Source: Paraburkholderia sp. IMGN_8 (GTDB lineage Bacteria > Pseudomonadota > Gammaproteobacteria > Burkholderiales > Burkholderiaceae). From it: DNA of 64,000 bases. A model generated the notes under the pieces. The model searched no databases. It saw only the letters and a program-made list of their open reading frames with translations, and was not told the DNA's origin. Below, piece after piece: positions 10,327 through 21,053 of this stretch. The translations under genes and the position numbers were made by a program. Position 1 is the first letter of the stretch, and every line of letters begins with the position of its first letter. The stretch is from the NCBI RefSeq assembly GCF_038050405.1, contig NZ_CP150901.1, forward strand, positions 1,674,001 through 1,738,000. The letters run 5' to 3'.

Positions 10327-11856
10327 ATGAGCGCAATTGCTTCGACCCAAGCCGGGCGACAGATCGCCACCGTCAAACTGCTGATCAACGGCGAGTTCGT
10401 CGATTCGAAGACCACCGAGTGGCGCGATATCGTCAACCCGGCTACGCAAGAGGTGCTCGCACGCGTGCCGTTCGCGACCGTCGATGAGGTTAACGAAGCA
10501 ATCCGCTCCGCGCACGCTGCCTTCAAGACGTGGAAGGACACGCCGATCGGCGCGCGCATGCGCATCATGCTCAAGTACCAGGCGCTGATTCGCGAACATA
10601 TGCCGCGCATCGCTAAGACCTTGAGCGCCGAGCAGGGCAAGACGATCCCCGATGCCGAAGGCGATATCTTCCGCGGTCTCGAAGTGGTGGAGCACGCAGC
10701 GTCGATCGGCACCTTGCAGCAAGGCGAATTCGCGGAGAACGTGGCGGGCGGTGTGGATACGTACACGCTGCGCCAGCCGATCGGCGTGTGCGCAGGTATC
10801 ACGCCATTCAATTTCCCCGCGATGATCCCGCTGTGGATGTTCCCGATGGCGATTGTCTGCGGCAATACGTTTGTGCTGAAACCGTCCGAGCAGGATCCGT
10901 TGTCGACGATGCAACTGGTCGAACTGGCGCTCGAAGCCGGCGTGCCGAAGGGCGTGCTCAATGTCGTGCACGGCGGCAAGGAAGTGGTCGACGCGCTTTG
11001 CACGCACGAGCTGGTGAAAGCGATTTCGTTCGTCGGTTCGACGGCGGTCGGCACGCACGTTTACCGTCTCGGCAGCGAACATGGCAAGCGCGTGCAATCG
11101 ATGATGGGCGCGAAGAATCACGCCGTTGTCTTGCCCGATGCGAACCGCGAGCAGACCCTGAATGCGCTGGCCGGCGCGGGCTTCGGCGCGGCGGGGCAGC
11201 GCTGCATGGCGACCTCGGTGGTCGTGCTGGTGGGCGCCGCGCAGCAATGGCTGCCCGATCTGGTGGCGAAGGCCAAAACGCTGAAGGTCAACGCAGGCAA
11301 CGAACCGAACACGGATATCGGCCCGGTGGTCTCGCGCGCGGCGAAGCAGCGCATTCTCGGCCTGATCGAAGCGGGTGTTAAGGAAGGCGCAACGCTCGCG
11401 CTCGACGGCCGCGACGTGAAGGTGAGCGGCTATGAACAGGGCAACTTCATCGGTCCGACGGTTTTCACAGATGTCACCACCGAGATGGAAATCTATCGCA
11501 CCGAAATCTTCGGTCCGGTGCTGCTGGTGTTGAGCGCGGCCACGCTCGATGAGGCGATCGCTCTCGTCAACCGCAATCCGTTCGGCAACGGCGTAGGGCT
11601 CTTCACGCAAAGCGGCGCGGCGGCGCGCAAATTCCAGAGCGAGATCGACGTCGGCCAGGTCGGCATCAACATTCCGATTCCGGTGCCGGTGCCGTTCTTC
11701 AGCTTTACCGGCTCGCGCGGCTCGAAGCTCGGCGATCTCGGACCGTACGGCAAACAGGTCGTGCAGTTCTACACGCAGACCAAAACCGTCACCGCCCGCT
11801 GGTTCGACGACGAAACCGTCAACGACGGCGTCAATACGACCATCAGCCTGCGCTAA
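10327..11856 (+). CDS. mmsA: CoA-acylating methylmalonate-semialdehyde dehydrogenase
   Basis: 509 residues of the aldehyde dehydrogenase superfamily. It has GVCAGITPFNFPAMIPLWMFPMA, a signature of MMSDH, the nucleophile in FGAAGQRCMATSV (Cys near 292), and a C-terminal FFSFTGSRGSKLGDLGPYGKQ that is specific for MmsA. The enzyme converts methylmalonate semialdehyde and CoA to propionyl-CoA, CO2 and NADH, the last step of valine degradation and part of myo-inositol and beta-alanine breakdown. It is followed by mmsB, the classic partner. The ATG follows caggagtttcagc. Confidence 0.95.
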   Translation: MSAIASTQAGRQIATVKLLINGEFVDSKTTEWRDIVNPATQEVLARVPFATVDEVNEAIRSAHAAFKTWKDTPIGARMRIMLKYQALIREHMPRIAKTLSAEQGKTIPDAEGDIFRGLEVVEHAASIGTLQQGEFAENVAGGVDTYTLRQPIGVCAGITPFNFPAMIPLWMFPMAIVCGNTFVLKPSEQDPLSTMQLVELALEAGVPKGVLNVVHGGKEVVDALCTHELVKAISFVGSTAVGTHVYRLGSEHGKRVQSMMGAKNHAVVLPDANREQTLNALAGAGFGAAGQRCMATSVVVLVGAAQQWLPDLVAKAKTLKVNAGNEPNTDIGPVVSRAAKQRILGLIEAGVKEGATLALDGRDVKVSGYEQGNFIGPTVFTDVTTEMEIYRTEIFGPVLLVLSAATLDEAIALVNRNPFGNGVGLFTQSGAAARKFQSEIDVGQVGINIPIPVPVPFFSFTGSRGSKLGDLGPYGKQVVQFYTQTKTVTARWFDDETVNDGVNTTISLR

Positions 11857-11915
11857 GGCCCACTGAGCGTACTAGGTTAAGTGCAACAAGCGCACGCGAA
11901 AACGGAGACGACACC

Positions 11916-12821
11916 ATGAAAATAGGCTTTATCGGACTCGGCAACATGGGCGCGCCGATGGCGCACAACCTGCTCAAGGCGGGCCACGCGGTCAACGTAT
12001 TCGACCTCAGCGCGCAGGCCGTGCAGGCATTGGTCGATGCTGGCGCGAAGGCTGCGGGTTCGCCGAAAGCAGCGGTGAGCGACGTCGAATGTGTGATCAC
12101 GATGCTGCCTGCCGCTGCACATGTGCGCAGCGTGCTGACGGCGGACGACGGCATATTCGCCGGTATTGCCAAAGGCGTGACGATCATCGACTCGAGCACG
12201 ATCGACCCGGCAAGCGTCAAGGCTTTCGCAGAACTGGCTGCGCAGCACGGCAACACCTTTGTCGATGCGCCCGTGTCGGGTGGCACCGGCGGCGCGGCGG
12301 CGGGCACGCTGACCTTTATGGTCGGCGGCAGTGCGAGCGCGTATGAGCAGGTCAAGCCGGTGTTGTCGGCGATGGGCAAGAACATCGTCCATTGCGGCGA
12401 TACCGGGACCGGACAGGTCGCGAAGATCTGCAACAACCTCGTGCTCGGCATCACGATGGCGGGCGTGGCCGAGGCGATGTCGCTCGGTGAAGCACTCGGC
12501 ATCGACCCGAAGGTGCTCGGCGGCATCATCAATACCTCGACCGGGCGTTGCTGGAGTTCGGACACGTATAACCCGATGCCTGGCGTGATCGAGACCGCGC
12601 CGTCGACGCGCGGTTATACCGGCGGCTTCGGCACCGATCTGATGCTCAAGGACCTGGGCCTCGCCACCGACGCCGCGAAGTTCGCACGCCAGCCGGTATA
12701 TCTCGGCGCGCTGGCGCAGCAGCTCTATCAGACGATGAGCACAAAGGGCGCAGGACGCCTGGACTTTTCGGCGGTGATCAAGCTTTACCGTAACGACGGC
12801 AAGGACGGGGGCGCGAAATGA
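11916..12821 (+). CDS. mmsB: 3-hydroxyisobutyrate dehydrogenase
   Basis: 301 residues. It has the N-terminal NAD-binding motif IGLGNMGAPMAHNLLKAG, the substrate signature DAPVSGGTGGAAAGTLTFMVGG, and GQVAKICNN with the catalytic lysine near 171. The enzyme oxidises 3-hydroxyisobutyrate to methylmalonate semialdehyde, the substrate of the upstream MmsA. Its last codons overlap the next gene's start by four bases (ATGA), so translation is coupled. Confidence 0.95.
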   Translation: MKIGFIGLGNMGAPMAHNLLKAGHAVNVFDLSAQAVQALVDAGAKAAGSPKAAVSDVECVITMLPAAAHVRSVLTADDGIFAGIAKGVTIIDSSTIDPASVKAFAELAAQHGNTFVDAPVSGGTGGAAAGTLTFMVGGSASAYEQVKPVLSAMGKNIVHCGDTGTGQVAKICNNLVLGITMAGVAEAMSLGEALGIDPKVLGGIINTSTGRCWSSDTYNPMPGVIETAPSTRGYTGGFGTDLMLKDLGLATDAAKFARQPVYLGALAQQLYQTMSTKGAGRLDFSAVIKLYRNDGKDGGAK

Positions 12822-13627
12822 TCGAACTCGACTACGCGCACGATGGCACCGTCGCACTGCTGACGCTCAGGTGGCCACCCGCGAATGCGTTTACGCCAGA
12901 CGGTTTGCTGCAATTGCAGGAGACTGTCGAACGCCTGAACGGCGAGGCGCGCGTGCGGGCGATCGTGATGACTGGCGACGGCCCCAAGTTTTTCAGCGCG
13001 GGCGCCGACCTGAACACCTTCGCTGACGGCAATCGCGAAATCGCGCGTACCGTGGCGGCGCGCTTCGGCAGTGCGTTCGAAGCATTGCAGAATGCGCGTC
13101 CGGTGGTGATCGCGGCGATCAATGGCTATGCGATGGGCGGCGGCCTCGAATGCGCGCTGGCGTGCGATATCCGCATTGCCGAACAGCATGCGTTAATGGC
13201 TTTGCCCGAGACCGCGGTCGGCTTGCTGCCATGCGGATGCGGTACGCAGACGCTGCCATGGCTGGTCGGCGAAGGCTGGGCGAAGCGGATGATTCTGACT
13301 GGCGAACGCGTCGATGCGGCCACCGCTTTGCGCATCGGCCTGGTCGAAGAAGTCGTGGAAAAGGGCGCCTCGCGCGAGGCCGCGCTAACGATGGCGGCGC
13401 GCGTCGCGACGCTGAGCCCGCAGGCGGTCGGCTTCAGCAAGACGTTGATTCACCAGGGACGCAACGGTGTGCCGCGCGCCGCTGCGCTGGCGGTGGAGCG
13501 CGAGCGTTTTGTCGATCTGTTCGATGGTGCGGATCAGCGCGAAGGCGTGAATGCGTTCCTGGAGAAGCGCGCACCGCGCTGGCAGGTTACGCAGGATGAG
13601 CACGTGGAGCAGGAGACACATCGATGA
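12818..13627 (+). CDS. Enoyl-CoA hydratase/isomerase (probable methacrylyl-CoA hydratase)
   Basis: 269 residues of the crotonase fold. FSAGADLNTF forms the CoA/oxyanion loop, and AMGGGLECALACD and ALPETAVGLLPCGCGTQ carry the two catalytic glutamates. In this operon the expected step is hydration of methacrylyl-CoA to 3-hydroxyisobutyryl-CoA, between the dehydrogenase and the hydrolase. It overlaps both neighbours by four bases (ATGA at each junction). Specificity is inferred from context. Confidence 0.88.
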   Translation: MIELDYAHDGTVALLTLRWPPANAFTPDGLLQLQETVERLNGEARVRAIVMTGDGPKFFSAGADLNTFADGNREIARTVAARFGSAFEALQNARPVVIAAINGYAMGGGLECALACDIRIAEQHALMALPETAVGLLPCGCGTQTLPWLVGEGWAKRMILTGERVDAATALRIGLVEEVVEKGASREAALTMAARVATLSPQAVGFSKTLIHQGRNGVPRAAALAVERERFVDLFDGADQREGVNAFLEKRAPRWQVTQDEHVEQETHR

Positions 13628-14772
13628 GCGCCTTGCAGAGCGTAGCGATCGAAGCGAGCGTGGAGGCGGAGCGGGAGATTCTGTTTCGCGTCGTCAACCG
13701 CGTGGCGATCATCACGCTGAACCGGCCGGCGGCGCTCAATGCGTTGTCGCACGCGATGGTGCGTGAACTTGCGGTACTGGTCGAGCATTGCCGAACTGAC
13801 GACGGCATCGTCGCGCTCGTGCTGAAGGGCGCGGGCGCCAAAGGCTTTTGCGCCGGCGGCGACGTGCGCGAAGTTTACCGGCTGGCGAAGAATGGCGACA
13901 GCCGATGGCTGGCATTTTTTGTCGACGAATACCGGCTCGATTACGCGCTGCACACGTTTGCGAAGCCGGTGGTTGCTTTGCTCGACGGCATTACGATGGG
14001 CGGCGGCATGGGTCTTGGCCAGGCGGCGCGATTGCGGATCGTGACCGAGCGCAGCCGGATCGCGATGCCGGAGACGCGCATTGGTTTTTTGCCTGACGTC
14101 GGCGCGACGCGGTTTTTGAGTGTGATGCCGGCGGAGGTCGAGTTGTATGTCGGCCTGACGGGCGTGACGCTATCTGGGGCTGATGCATTGCGGCTGCAAC
14201 TGGCCGATATATGCGTGCCTGCGGAGTGGCTCGCTACGTTTGAGGAGCGTTTGCAGCGCATGTCGCATGAGGGGGATTTGCTGGCGGCGTTGCGAGGGGT
14301 GTTCGAGCCGCCATGCAACATTATTCCGCATGCTGCGTTGGGGCCTTTTACGCAGTTGATTATGCGGCATTTCGATCGGCGCTCGAGTGTCGAGCGGATG
14401 GTCGCGACGTTGCGGCATGATTTGGACCGCGAGCCGCCGCGGGAGGTTCGGCAGTGGCTGCAGGCTACTTATGATGCTATGACTGGGCATTCGCCTACTA
14501 TGTTGTGTGTTGCTCGGGAGGCTTTATTGCGGGGGCGGCAGATGACACTGGCTGAGTGTTTTCGGATGGAGTTGGGGATTGTTAAGCGGGTGATTGAGGA
14601 GGGGGATTTCTGCGAGGGGGTGAGGGCGCAGTTGATCGATAAAGATCGACGCGGGAGGTGGGCGCCATTTAGCCTGGCGGAAGTTCGCTCAGAGAGAATT
14701 CGGTGGTTTTTGGCTTCGCCATGGAGAAGGGAGCAGCATCCGTTAGCTGCTATGGGAGCTGAAGAAAGGTGA
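13624..14772 (+). CDS. 3-hydroxyisobutyryl-CoA hydrolase (crotonase family)
   Basis: 382 residues, longer than an ordinary enoyl-CoA hydratase and the usual length for HIBCH. GFCAGGDVREVYRLAK, GGGMGLGQAARLRIVTE and MPETRIGFLPDVGATRFL are diagnostic; the Glu of MPET and the Asp of PDVG are the HIBCH catalytic pair. It releases free 3-hydroxyisobutyrate for MmsB. Its final ~500 bases are noticeably G+T-rich and C-poor on the coding strand, unlike its first half and the rest of the operon. The stop falls at the edge of the large inverted-repeat element. Confidence 0.92.
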   Translation: MSALQSVAIEASVEAEREILFRVVNRVAIITLNRPAALNALSHAMVRELAVLVEHCRTDDGIVALVLKGAGAKGFCAGGDVREVYRLAKNGDSRWLAFFVDEYRLDYALHTFAKPVVALLDGITMGGGMGLGQAARLRIVTERSRIAMPETRIGFLPDVGATRFLSVMPAEVELYVGLTGVTLSGADALRLQLADICVPAEWLATFEERLQRMSHEGDLLAALRGVFEPPCNIIPHAALGPFTQLIMRHFDRRSSVERMVATLRHDLDREPPREVRQWLQATYDAMTGHSPTMLCVAREALLRGRQMTLAECFRMELGIVKRVIEEGDFCEGVRAQLIDKDRRGRWAPFSLAEVRSERIRWFLASPWRREQHPLAAMGAEER

Positions 14773-15145
14773 TGGTTTTGCCTTTGGCGGCGGCATTTGT
14801 TGTTTGCCTGCGGCGTTGGTCTTTTTCTGGTTTATTTGCCTGCGCGGCGCTTGTTGTCTGTGTGCCTACGGTGTTGGCCTTTCCTTGTTTTGTTATTGGT
14901 TTATTAGCGTCGCCCCTGTGCGGGGCAGGCACCTACTTTTCTTTGCCGCCGCAAAGAAAAGCAACCGTATTGGAAGTCAAGCGGCGAGCTGTCCCTCAAG
15001 GTGCGAATTGTCGGTCGTGGAGAGCATTTTGTGGGCGCGCGTAATCCTCGCGACCCGCACGATTGAGCAACCTGCAGAAGGTGGGCATGGGCGGCGTGAA
15101 TGCTTGCGTTAAAAGCGCAACAGCCGGACGCAACCCTGCCGGAAG

Positions 15146-16271
<1,126 letters not shown>

Positions 16272-16943
16272 AGTAGGCAAAAGAAAGCGGCTCAAACCGC
16301 TAATTCTTAAGCGGGTCCCTCGGCTTGGAGGAGGCAGTGGAGCATCTGGAATCTGTGTTCTCGCACATTCAGCCTCGGTGACAAGGCAGTCATTCTTCCG
16401 GCGACGCTTCGCGCGCCGTAGCGGTACTTCATAAAACCGTCGGGTCCGTCGGGTGCTTCCAATGCCTACAGTCGTTCAAGCGTAACGGCTTGCCTTTGTT
16501 GCGCTAGCGTAACTCGCGGCTGCGTTCCTTAGCCACGCTGACGTAACTCGCGCCTGCGTTTCGTTCGGCCAAGCGGCTTGTAATTCGCGGCTGCATTTAG
16601 TTAGGCAAACTGACTAGCACTTCAACTATTCAGCGCCTCGCCGAGGCGCAGCCGATGGCACCCATCGCGCGTAAACGAAACCACTGATTTCTCTTGCAGA
16701 TCGTCCCGGCGAGCACGCAGTGCGAGGCGGGAAGGATTGTGCGGCAAGCGCATACATCCCATCGGTGTTGAGAAGTACCGCTACGGCGCGCGCAGCGCCG
16801 CCGGAAGTATGACTGCCTTGTCACCGGGGCGGAATGTGCGAGGACACTGATTCCAGATGCTCCACTGCCTCCTCCAAGCCAGGGGACCCGCTTAAGAATT
16901 AGCGGTGTGAAGCCGCTTTCTTTGCTTACTTTCTTTGCGGCGG

Positions 16944-18211
16944 TGTATAGACCGGGGACATGATTGACAAACGTGCGGAGACATCGTTGACACTTTATGG
17001 TCAGTGATTCTCGCTCCTCAGGTCAAGGGTGAGGATGCGGTGATGTGCAAACCAGAATTCAAATACGCCGTCTTCGCCCACCTTTGCGCGTGCCGCAACC
17101 GGCAGTCCATAAAGTGCGTTCGAGACCTTAAGTTTCCGTCCCTTAAAGCGTAGCTGGCCATCTGACCTGACTCGTAGCACCACGTCGTCCGGGCCGTATT
17201 CAGGCTCCTGCAGGATCGATGGATACGCCCGGGGGCTGGGCTTGTAACGGCTGACCGGCGTGTCCATGCCAATCGCCTCGTGCGGACGTTCGCAGTTATA
17301 CACGGTGCGCCAGCGGTCCAGTTCCTGTTGCACGTGCTCCTGCGTAGCGAAGCTTCGTCCGTTCAGCACTTCAGCCTTCAACGTACGGTGAAACCGCTCA
17401 TCCTTGCCATTGGTCTGCGGGTGATACGGCCGGCTGTAGCTGATACGGATACCCAGCCGGATCAGCCAGACGGCCAGCTCGGTAAGCTGCCCCGGACTGC
17501 TGGGCGAACCCCACGGCGAGCCGTTATCGGTGTTGATGCGCAACGGCAGGCCGTAGTGCCCAAACGCCTCACGTAATCCCGCCTGCACGGTCGAGGTGTC
17601 CGTCGGCCCGCAGGCACGCAGCAGGATGCTGAAACGCGAGTGGTCGTCCAGCACCGTCAGGGGGCTGCAACGCTGCTTCTGGAGGGTATCGAAGTGACCC
17701 TTGAAATCCATCTGCCAGAGTACGTTGGGCTGCTCGTGTTCAAAGCGCTTCCACGGTTCGCTCATTGCTGAATCGGTCGGCAGGATCAGGTTATGCCGGT
17801 GCAGGATGTCGGTCACGGTGCTGGGCTGCGGCACCGCCTCAAAGCCCAGATCCTGCAGGCGCCGACTGATCTTGCGCCCGCCCCAGCGCGGATGGGCCTG
17901 GCGCAGCCGCACCACTTCCTGCTCCATGGCAGCGGGAGTCTTCAAGGGGCTGGTGGCTGGGCGCCGTGATTGATCTGACAGCGCGTTCTCGCCACGCTTA
18001 AGCCATTTGTAGCCGGTCTGCCGGCTGATGTTGAAGCGCTGGCACAACTCGGTGATCGTCAGGGTGTCCTGACTGGCCAGATGAACAAATTCCTGTCGGA
18101 GGCTCATGGTGTCTCTTGCGTTCCAGGGCATGGTCGGGACCGGGCGTTTTAATACCCGGAAGTGTCAACCATGTCCCCGCACACCTGTCAGCTATGTCCC
18201 CGGTCTATACA
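16944..18211 (-). mobile_element. IS481-family insertion sequence with 6-bp target duplication
   Basis: 1268 bases bounded by terminal inverted repeats beginning TGTATAGACCGGGGACAT; the right end read on the minus strand starts the same way and stays similar for about 50 bases. The element is flanked by CGGCGG at 16938-16943 and 18212-18217, a 6-bp duplication of a site present once in copy B. The site is the loop of the right-hand hairpin of the repeat element. Confidence 0.92.
17001..18131 (-). CDS. IS481-family DDE transposase
   Basis: 376 residues. An N-terminal helix-turn-helix (ITELCQRFNISRQTGYKWL) is followed by an HTH_29/32-type segment. The rve integrase core has the acidic triad in WQMDFKGHF, INTDNGSPWG and GKDERFHRTLK. 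It starts MPWN, as usual for Burkholderia IS481 transposases. The frame is intact and the element has both ends, so it may be mobile. Confidence 0.94.
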   Translation of the reverse strand: MPWNARDTMSLRQEFVHLASQDTLTITELCQRFNISRQTGYKWLKRGENALSDQSRRPATSPLKTPAAMEQEVVRLRQAHPRWGGRKISRRLQDLGFEAVPQPSTVTDILHRHNLILPTDSAMSEPWKRFEHEQPNVLWQMDFKGHFDTLQKQRCSPLTVLDDHSRFSILLRACGPTDTSTVQAGLREAFGHYGLPLRINTDNGSPWGSPSSPGQLTELAVWLIRLGIRISYSRPYHPQTNGKDERFHRTLKAEVLNGRSFATQEHVQQELDRWRTVYNCERPHEAIGMDTPVSRYKPSPRAYPSILQEPEYGPDDVVLRVRSDGQLRFKGRKLKVSNALYGLPVAARAKVGEDGVFEFWFAHHRILTLDLRSENH

Positions 18212-18458
18212 CGGCGGCAAAGAAAGTAAGTGCCTGCCCCGCACAGGGGCGACGCTAATCGACCAATAACAAAACAAGGAAAGGCCAACACCGTAGGCAA
18301 ACAGACACAAAGCGCCGCGCAGGCAAAGAAACCAGGAAAAGACCAACGCCGTAGGCAAACAACCATGCCGCCGCCAAAGGCAAAAGCAAAAACTAAAACA
18401 TCATCCTTCTGCGACAGCATCAGCCCGCATAACCCCCACCGGGGGCGAATCAACCACC

Positions 18459-19310
18459 TCAGTCGTCGAGCGATTCGTGAACCGCTTCGGCCCCCTGTTT
18501 CCAGTAGCTGGCAGCGCGAATGCGTGATTTGTCGACGCCACGTTCAGTGCACAAGTGATAGCGCACTGCACGCATCGTCGCGGATTCGCCGGCCGCCCAC
18601 ACGTAGCCTTCGCCGTCTTCGGGCAGATAGATTTCACGCATCGCCTGCAGCAACGCGTCGCCGCGATACGCCGACTCGCTGCGATAGCGCCAGACGATAT
18701 GCAACTCGGCTTGCGTCGAGAATTCGATGCGCGCCAACGGGTCAGCCACTTCGATCACCGCCGCGACGCGCGTGCCGGCAGGCAGTTCTTCGAGGCGGCG
18801 GGCGATGGCCGGCAGCGCGGTGTCGTCGCCGATCAAAAGATGCCAGTCGAAGCCGGTGGGTATCACCAGCGACCCGCGCGGGCCACCGACGCCGAGATAT
18901 TGGCCGACTTCGGCTTGCGCTGCCCACGTCGCTGCCGGCCCGGCCTCATGCATCGCAAATTCGATGTCGAGTTCGCGAGCCTCGCGGTCGAAGCGGCGTG
19001 GCGTGAAATCGCGCGCGATCGGGCGTGGCTGGTCGGCGGGGAACACGGGGCCGTCCGGGCCGGCGACCGGTACCACGGGTTTGTCGGCGCCAGGTTCCGG
19101 GAAGAACACTTTGATGTGGTCGTCGAATGAAGCGGAGATGAAGTCGTGCAGATCCTCGCCGGTGAAGGTGACGCGAATCAGATGCGGCGTCAGCGCGCGA
19201 ACCCGCTTGACCTGCAACAGACGGAACTTCAGCGGGTGCCGCACGCGGTTGACCGCCAGATCGGCCCGGTTGTTATTTGCCGGCTCATTGCTTAACTCAT
19301 TTGTCAGCAT
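18459..19310 (-). CDS. Siderophore-interacting protein, FAD-dependent ferric-siderophore reductase (YqjH/ViuB-like)
   Basis: 283 residues. The FAD-binding beta barrel has LIRVTFTGEDLHDF and DFTPRRFDREARELDIEFAMHE, the SIP signature. A C-terminal NAD(P)H-binding part follows, with LIGDDTALPAIARRLEELP and VWAAGESATMRAVRYHL. The family reduces ferric siderophores in the cytosol to release iron. It lies 99 bases downstream of the His-rich PadR regulator on the same strand; in E. coli the analogous pair is YqjH and its nickel-sensitive repressor YqjI. The last bases of the gene sit next to repeat copy A and are G+T-rich on the coding strand. Confidence 0.9.
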   Translation of the reverse strand: MLTNELSNEPANNNRADLAVNRVRHPLKFRLLQVKRVRALTPHLIRVTFTGEDLHDFISASFDDHIKVFFPEPGADKPVVPVAGPDGPVFPADQPRPIARDFTPRRFDREARELDIEFAMHEAGPAATWAAQAEVGQYLGVGGPRGSLVIPTGFDWHLLIGDDTALPAIARRLEELPAGTRVAAVIEVADPLARIEFSTQAELHIVWRYRSESAYRGDALLQAMREIYLPEDGEGYVWAAGESATMRAVRYHLCTERGVDKSRIRAASYWKQGAEAVHESLDD

Positions 19311-19409
19311 TCGGTGCTACTCCTGTTGGTTGGATCGGCGCGCGAGGATGCGGGGATGCAAGTGTGCGTAACGACATGTCATGGCGCGCGGCGCTTATGC
19401 AGCGCGATT

Positions 19410-20300
19410 TCAAACGGTCTGGTCGCCGCCGTCGTTATCGTTTTTGCCTTCGATTTCCTGTGCCGCACGCATCAGGATCGCGGCGATGCGGCGCTGTTCT
19501 GCGGCCGGCGCATTGTCCCGGCGCAGCAGCGCATGCTTGAGCGCGCGGCGCGCTTCGTTCAGTTCCGGCAGCCAACCACCTACGCTGATGTCGGCCGGTT
19601 CCTCGCCGGCAAAAGCGCGGCGCACGGAATCCATCTTGCGGGCAATATGGCTTAGTTTCGCGAACATCAACTCGACGCGGTCGCGGTTGGCGCTCAGATA
19701 CTCGCGGCCCGCTTCGGCCAGTTCGTAGCGCTTGCGGTTGCCTTCGAGTTGCACGGTCACGTAGCCGAGCTCTTCCAGATACGTGAGCGCCGGATAGACC
19801 ATGCCGGGGCTCGGGCTGTAGAAGCCGTTCGAGCGGGTTTCGAGCGCCTTGATCAGCTCGTAGCCGTGGCTCGGCTGGGCGTCGATCATCGACAGCAGCA
19901 GCAATTGCAGGTCGTCGGAGCTGAATTTGCGGCCGCGCGGAAAACCGTCGCCATCGCCGCCGAAGCCGCCGGGACCGCCGCCGAAGCGTCCGCCGCCGCG
20001 GTGCTCGTGATGGCGGCCGATTGCGTGCCACAGCGCATGCAGCGAGAAGCGGTCGTAGCCGTGATGGCCGTGATGGCCGAAGCGCCGGCTGCGGCGGAAC
20101 TCGCCACGCTCGTCGCCATGAAAGTCATGCCGGTCGCCGCGCCTGTCGTGCTCATCGCGCCCTTCGCGACGGCGCTCGCCGCCATACTCATGATGGCGGG
20201 TGGACGCGTGCCAAAGCGCATGCAGCGAAGAATGGTCGTGCTGGGCGTAGGAACGGTCGTCCGCGTTGCGCGACCGGGAAAAACGGTGGTGACGACGCAT
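19410..20300 (-). CDS. PadR-family regulator with long His-rich N-terminus (YqjI-like, probable metal sensor)
   Basis: 296 residues. The first ~125 are rich in His, Arg and Gly and contain a duplicated motif, SLHALWHA followed by RHHE, at about 25-38 and 86-99, plus HHGHHG. The PadR winged helix follows (about 128-205: LLLLSMIDAQPSHGYELIKALE, SPGMVYPALTYLEELGYV), then a C-terminal helical region. E. coli YqjI is a PadR protein with a His-rich N-terminus that binds nickel and represses yqjH; the adjacent SIP gene makes the same job likely. The two-fold repeat suggests two metal sites. Confidence 0.85.
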   Translation of the reverse strand: MRRHHRFSRSRNADDRSYAQHDHSSLHALWHASTRHHEYGGERRREGRDEHDRRGDRHDFHGDERGEFRRSRRFGHHGHHGYDRFSLHALWHAIGRHHEHRGGGRFGGGPGGFGGDGDGFPRGRKFSSDDLQLLLLSMIDAQPSHGYELIKALETRSNGFYSPSPGMVYPALTYLEELGYVTVQLEGNRKRYELAEAGREYLSANRDRVELMFAKLSHIARKMDSVRRAFAGEEPADISVGGWLPELNEARRALKHALLRRDNAPAAEQRRIAAILMRAAQEIEGKNDNDGGDQTV

Positions 20301-20336
20301 CTTGAGTGCCTCATTTGTGTCTTAAGATGTGTCGTA

Positions 20337-20348
20337 AGATATATATCT
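20337..20348. promoter_or_regulatory. Candidate YqjI-type operator
   Basis: Perfect 12-base palindrome AGATATATATCT, 37 bases upstream of the PadR start, with related flanking half-sites (cttaagat, atctaaagat). The A+T-rich dyad resembles the TATA-rich operators I recall for YqjI-type PadR repressors and would allow autoregulation and control of the downstream reductase. Confidence 0.5.
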
Positions 20349-21053
20349 AAAGATAGTTTGTCAAACTACTTTTCAAGAGATATCGGCGCACAACAAAGTC
20401 TGCTGGAACGGAAGGTTCGCCGTTCGGATACAACAAAGTCTGCAGCACCGGGAATATTCGGTGTGCGGCGCACAATTGCGAGTGCGTTATGGCTATCGCT
20501 GATGGCCTGTCGATAGTTGGCGAGGGCCGCTTGTCGCAAGGTGGGCTGGCGGCCGTAAGCGTGAATTGCTCGCTTCGGCTCTGACCAACCCGGTCCGTTC
20601 AGGGTTGCGTAGGGCGTCAAGGGACACGCCCGAGCGCGCGGTCGTTCCTGCTGCTACGGATCCAGGGGGTAGGCGGCGCTGACCGAGTTCACGCGCGATT
20701 TGCAGCACCCGGGGTTTCGACTGGCACCTTCGAAGCTTCAGACGCCGCTATCCAACTGTCCAGCTCGGCGGCACACAAGCACTCGTCGTTGCCGTTTGCT
20801 TGGGTCGCACCTTGTTGGGCAACACCCGCGACGCGGAACAAGTTCGTCAACCATCGGGCCGCCGGAGATGCCCTTCCGGATTAACGAGTTGATCTCGAAC
20901 CTCTGCAAGGCACTGCGCGGATATCGTAGATACAGTTTCCTTAGACCGGCGCCAACTTGCCGTAGCCGTGTAGACGGCGCGGGCGCAATATAACCTGCGG
21001 CGCTACCGCATCGGCGTATGATTTCTCCGTCACATTCGACGCAAGACAGCGTT
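20349..21053. other. Intergenic region, no convincing gene
   Basis: About 700 bases without an ORF I recognise. It holds a 14-base direct repeat, ACAACAAAGTCTGC, at 20390-20403 and 20430-20443, period 40. Several short overlapping frames exist on both strands but none has a family motif or good start context. It may be remnant sequence. Confidence 0.4.

Noticed and set aside
9946..11610. Long minus-strand frame (554 codons) opposite the ligase/mmsA region
   Set aside because: It is antisense to two well-supported genes and lacks motifs; high GC makes such shadow frames common.
14769..15112. Short plus-strand hydrophobic ORFs at the left arm of repeat copy A
   Set aside because: The same sequence recurs in repeat arms at 18205-18453 and 46551-46640; composition bias and hairpins explain it, not protein selection.
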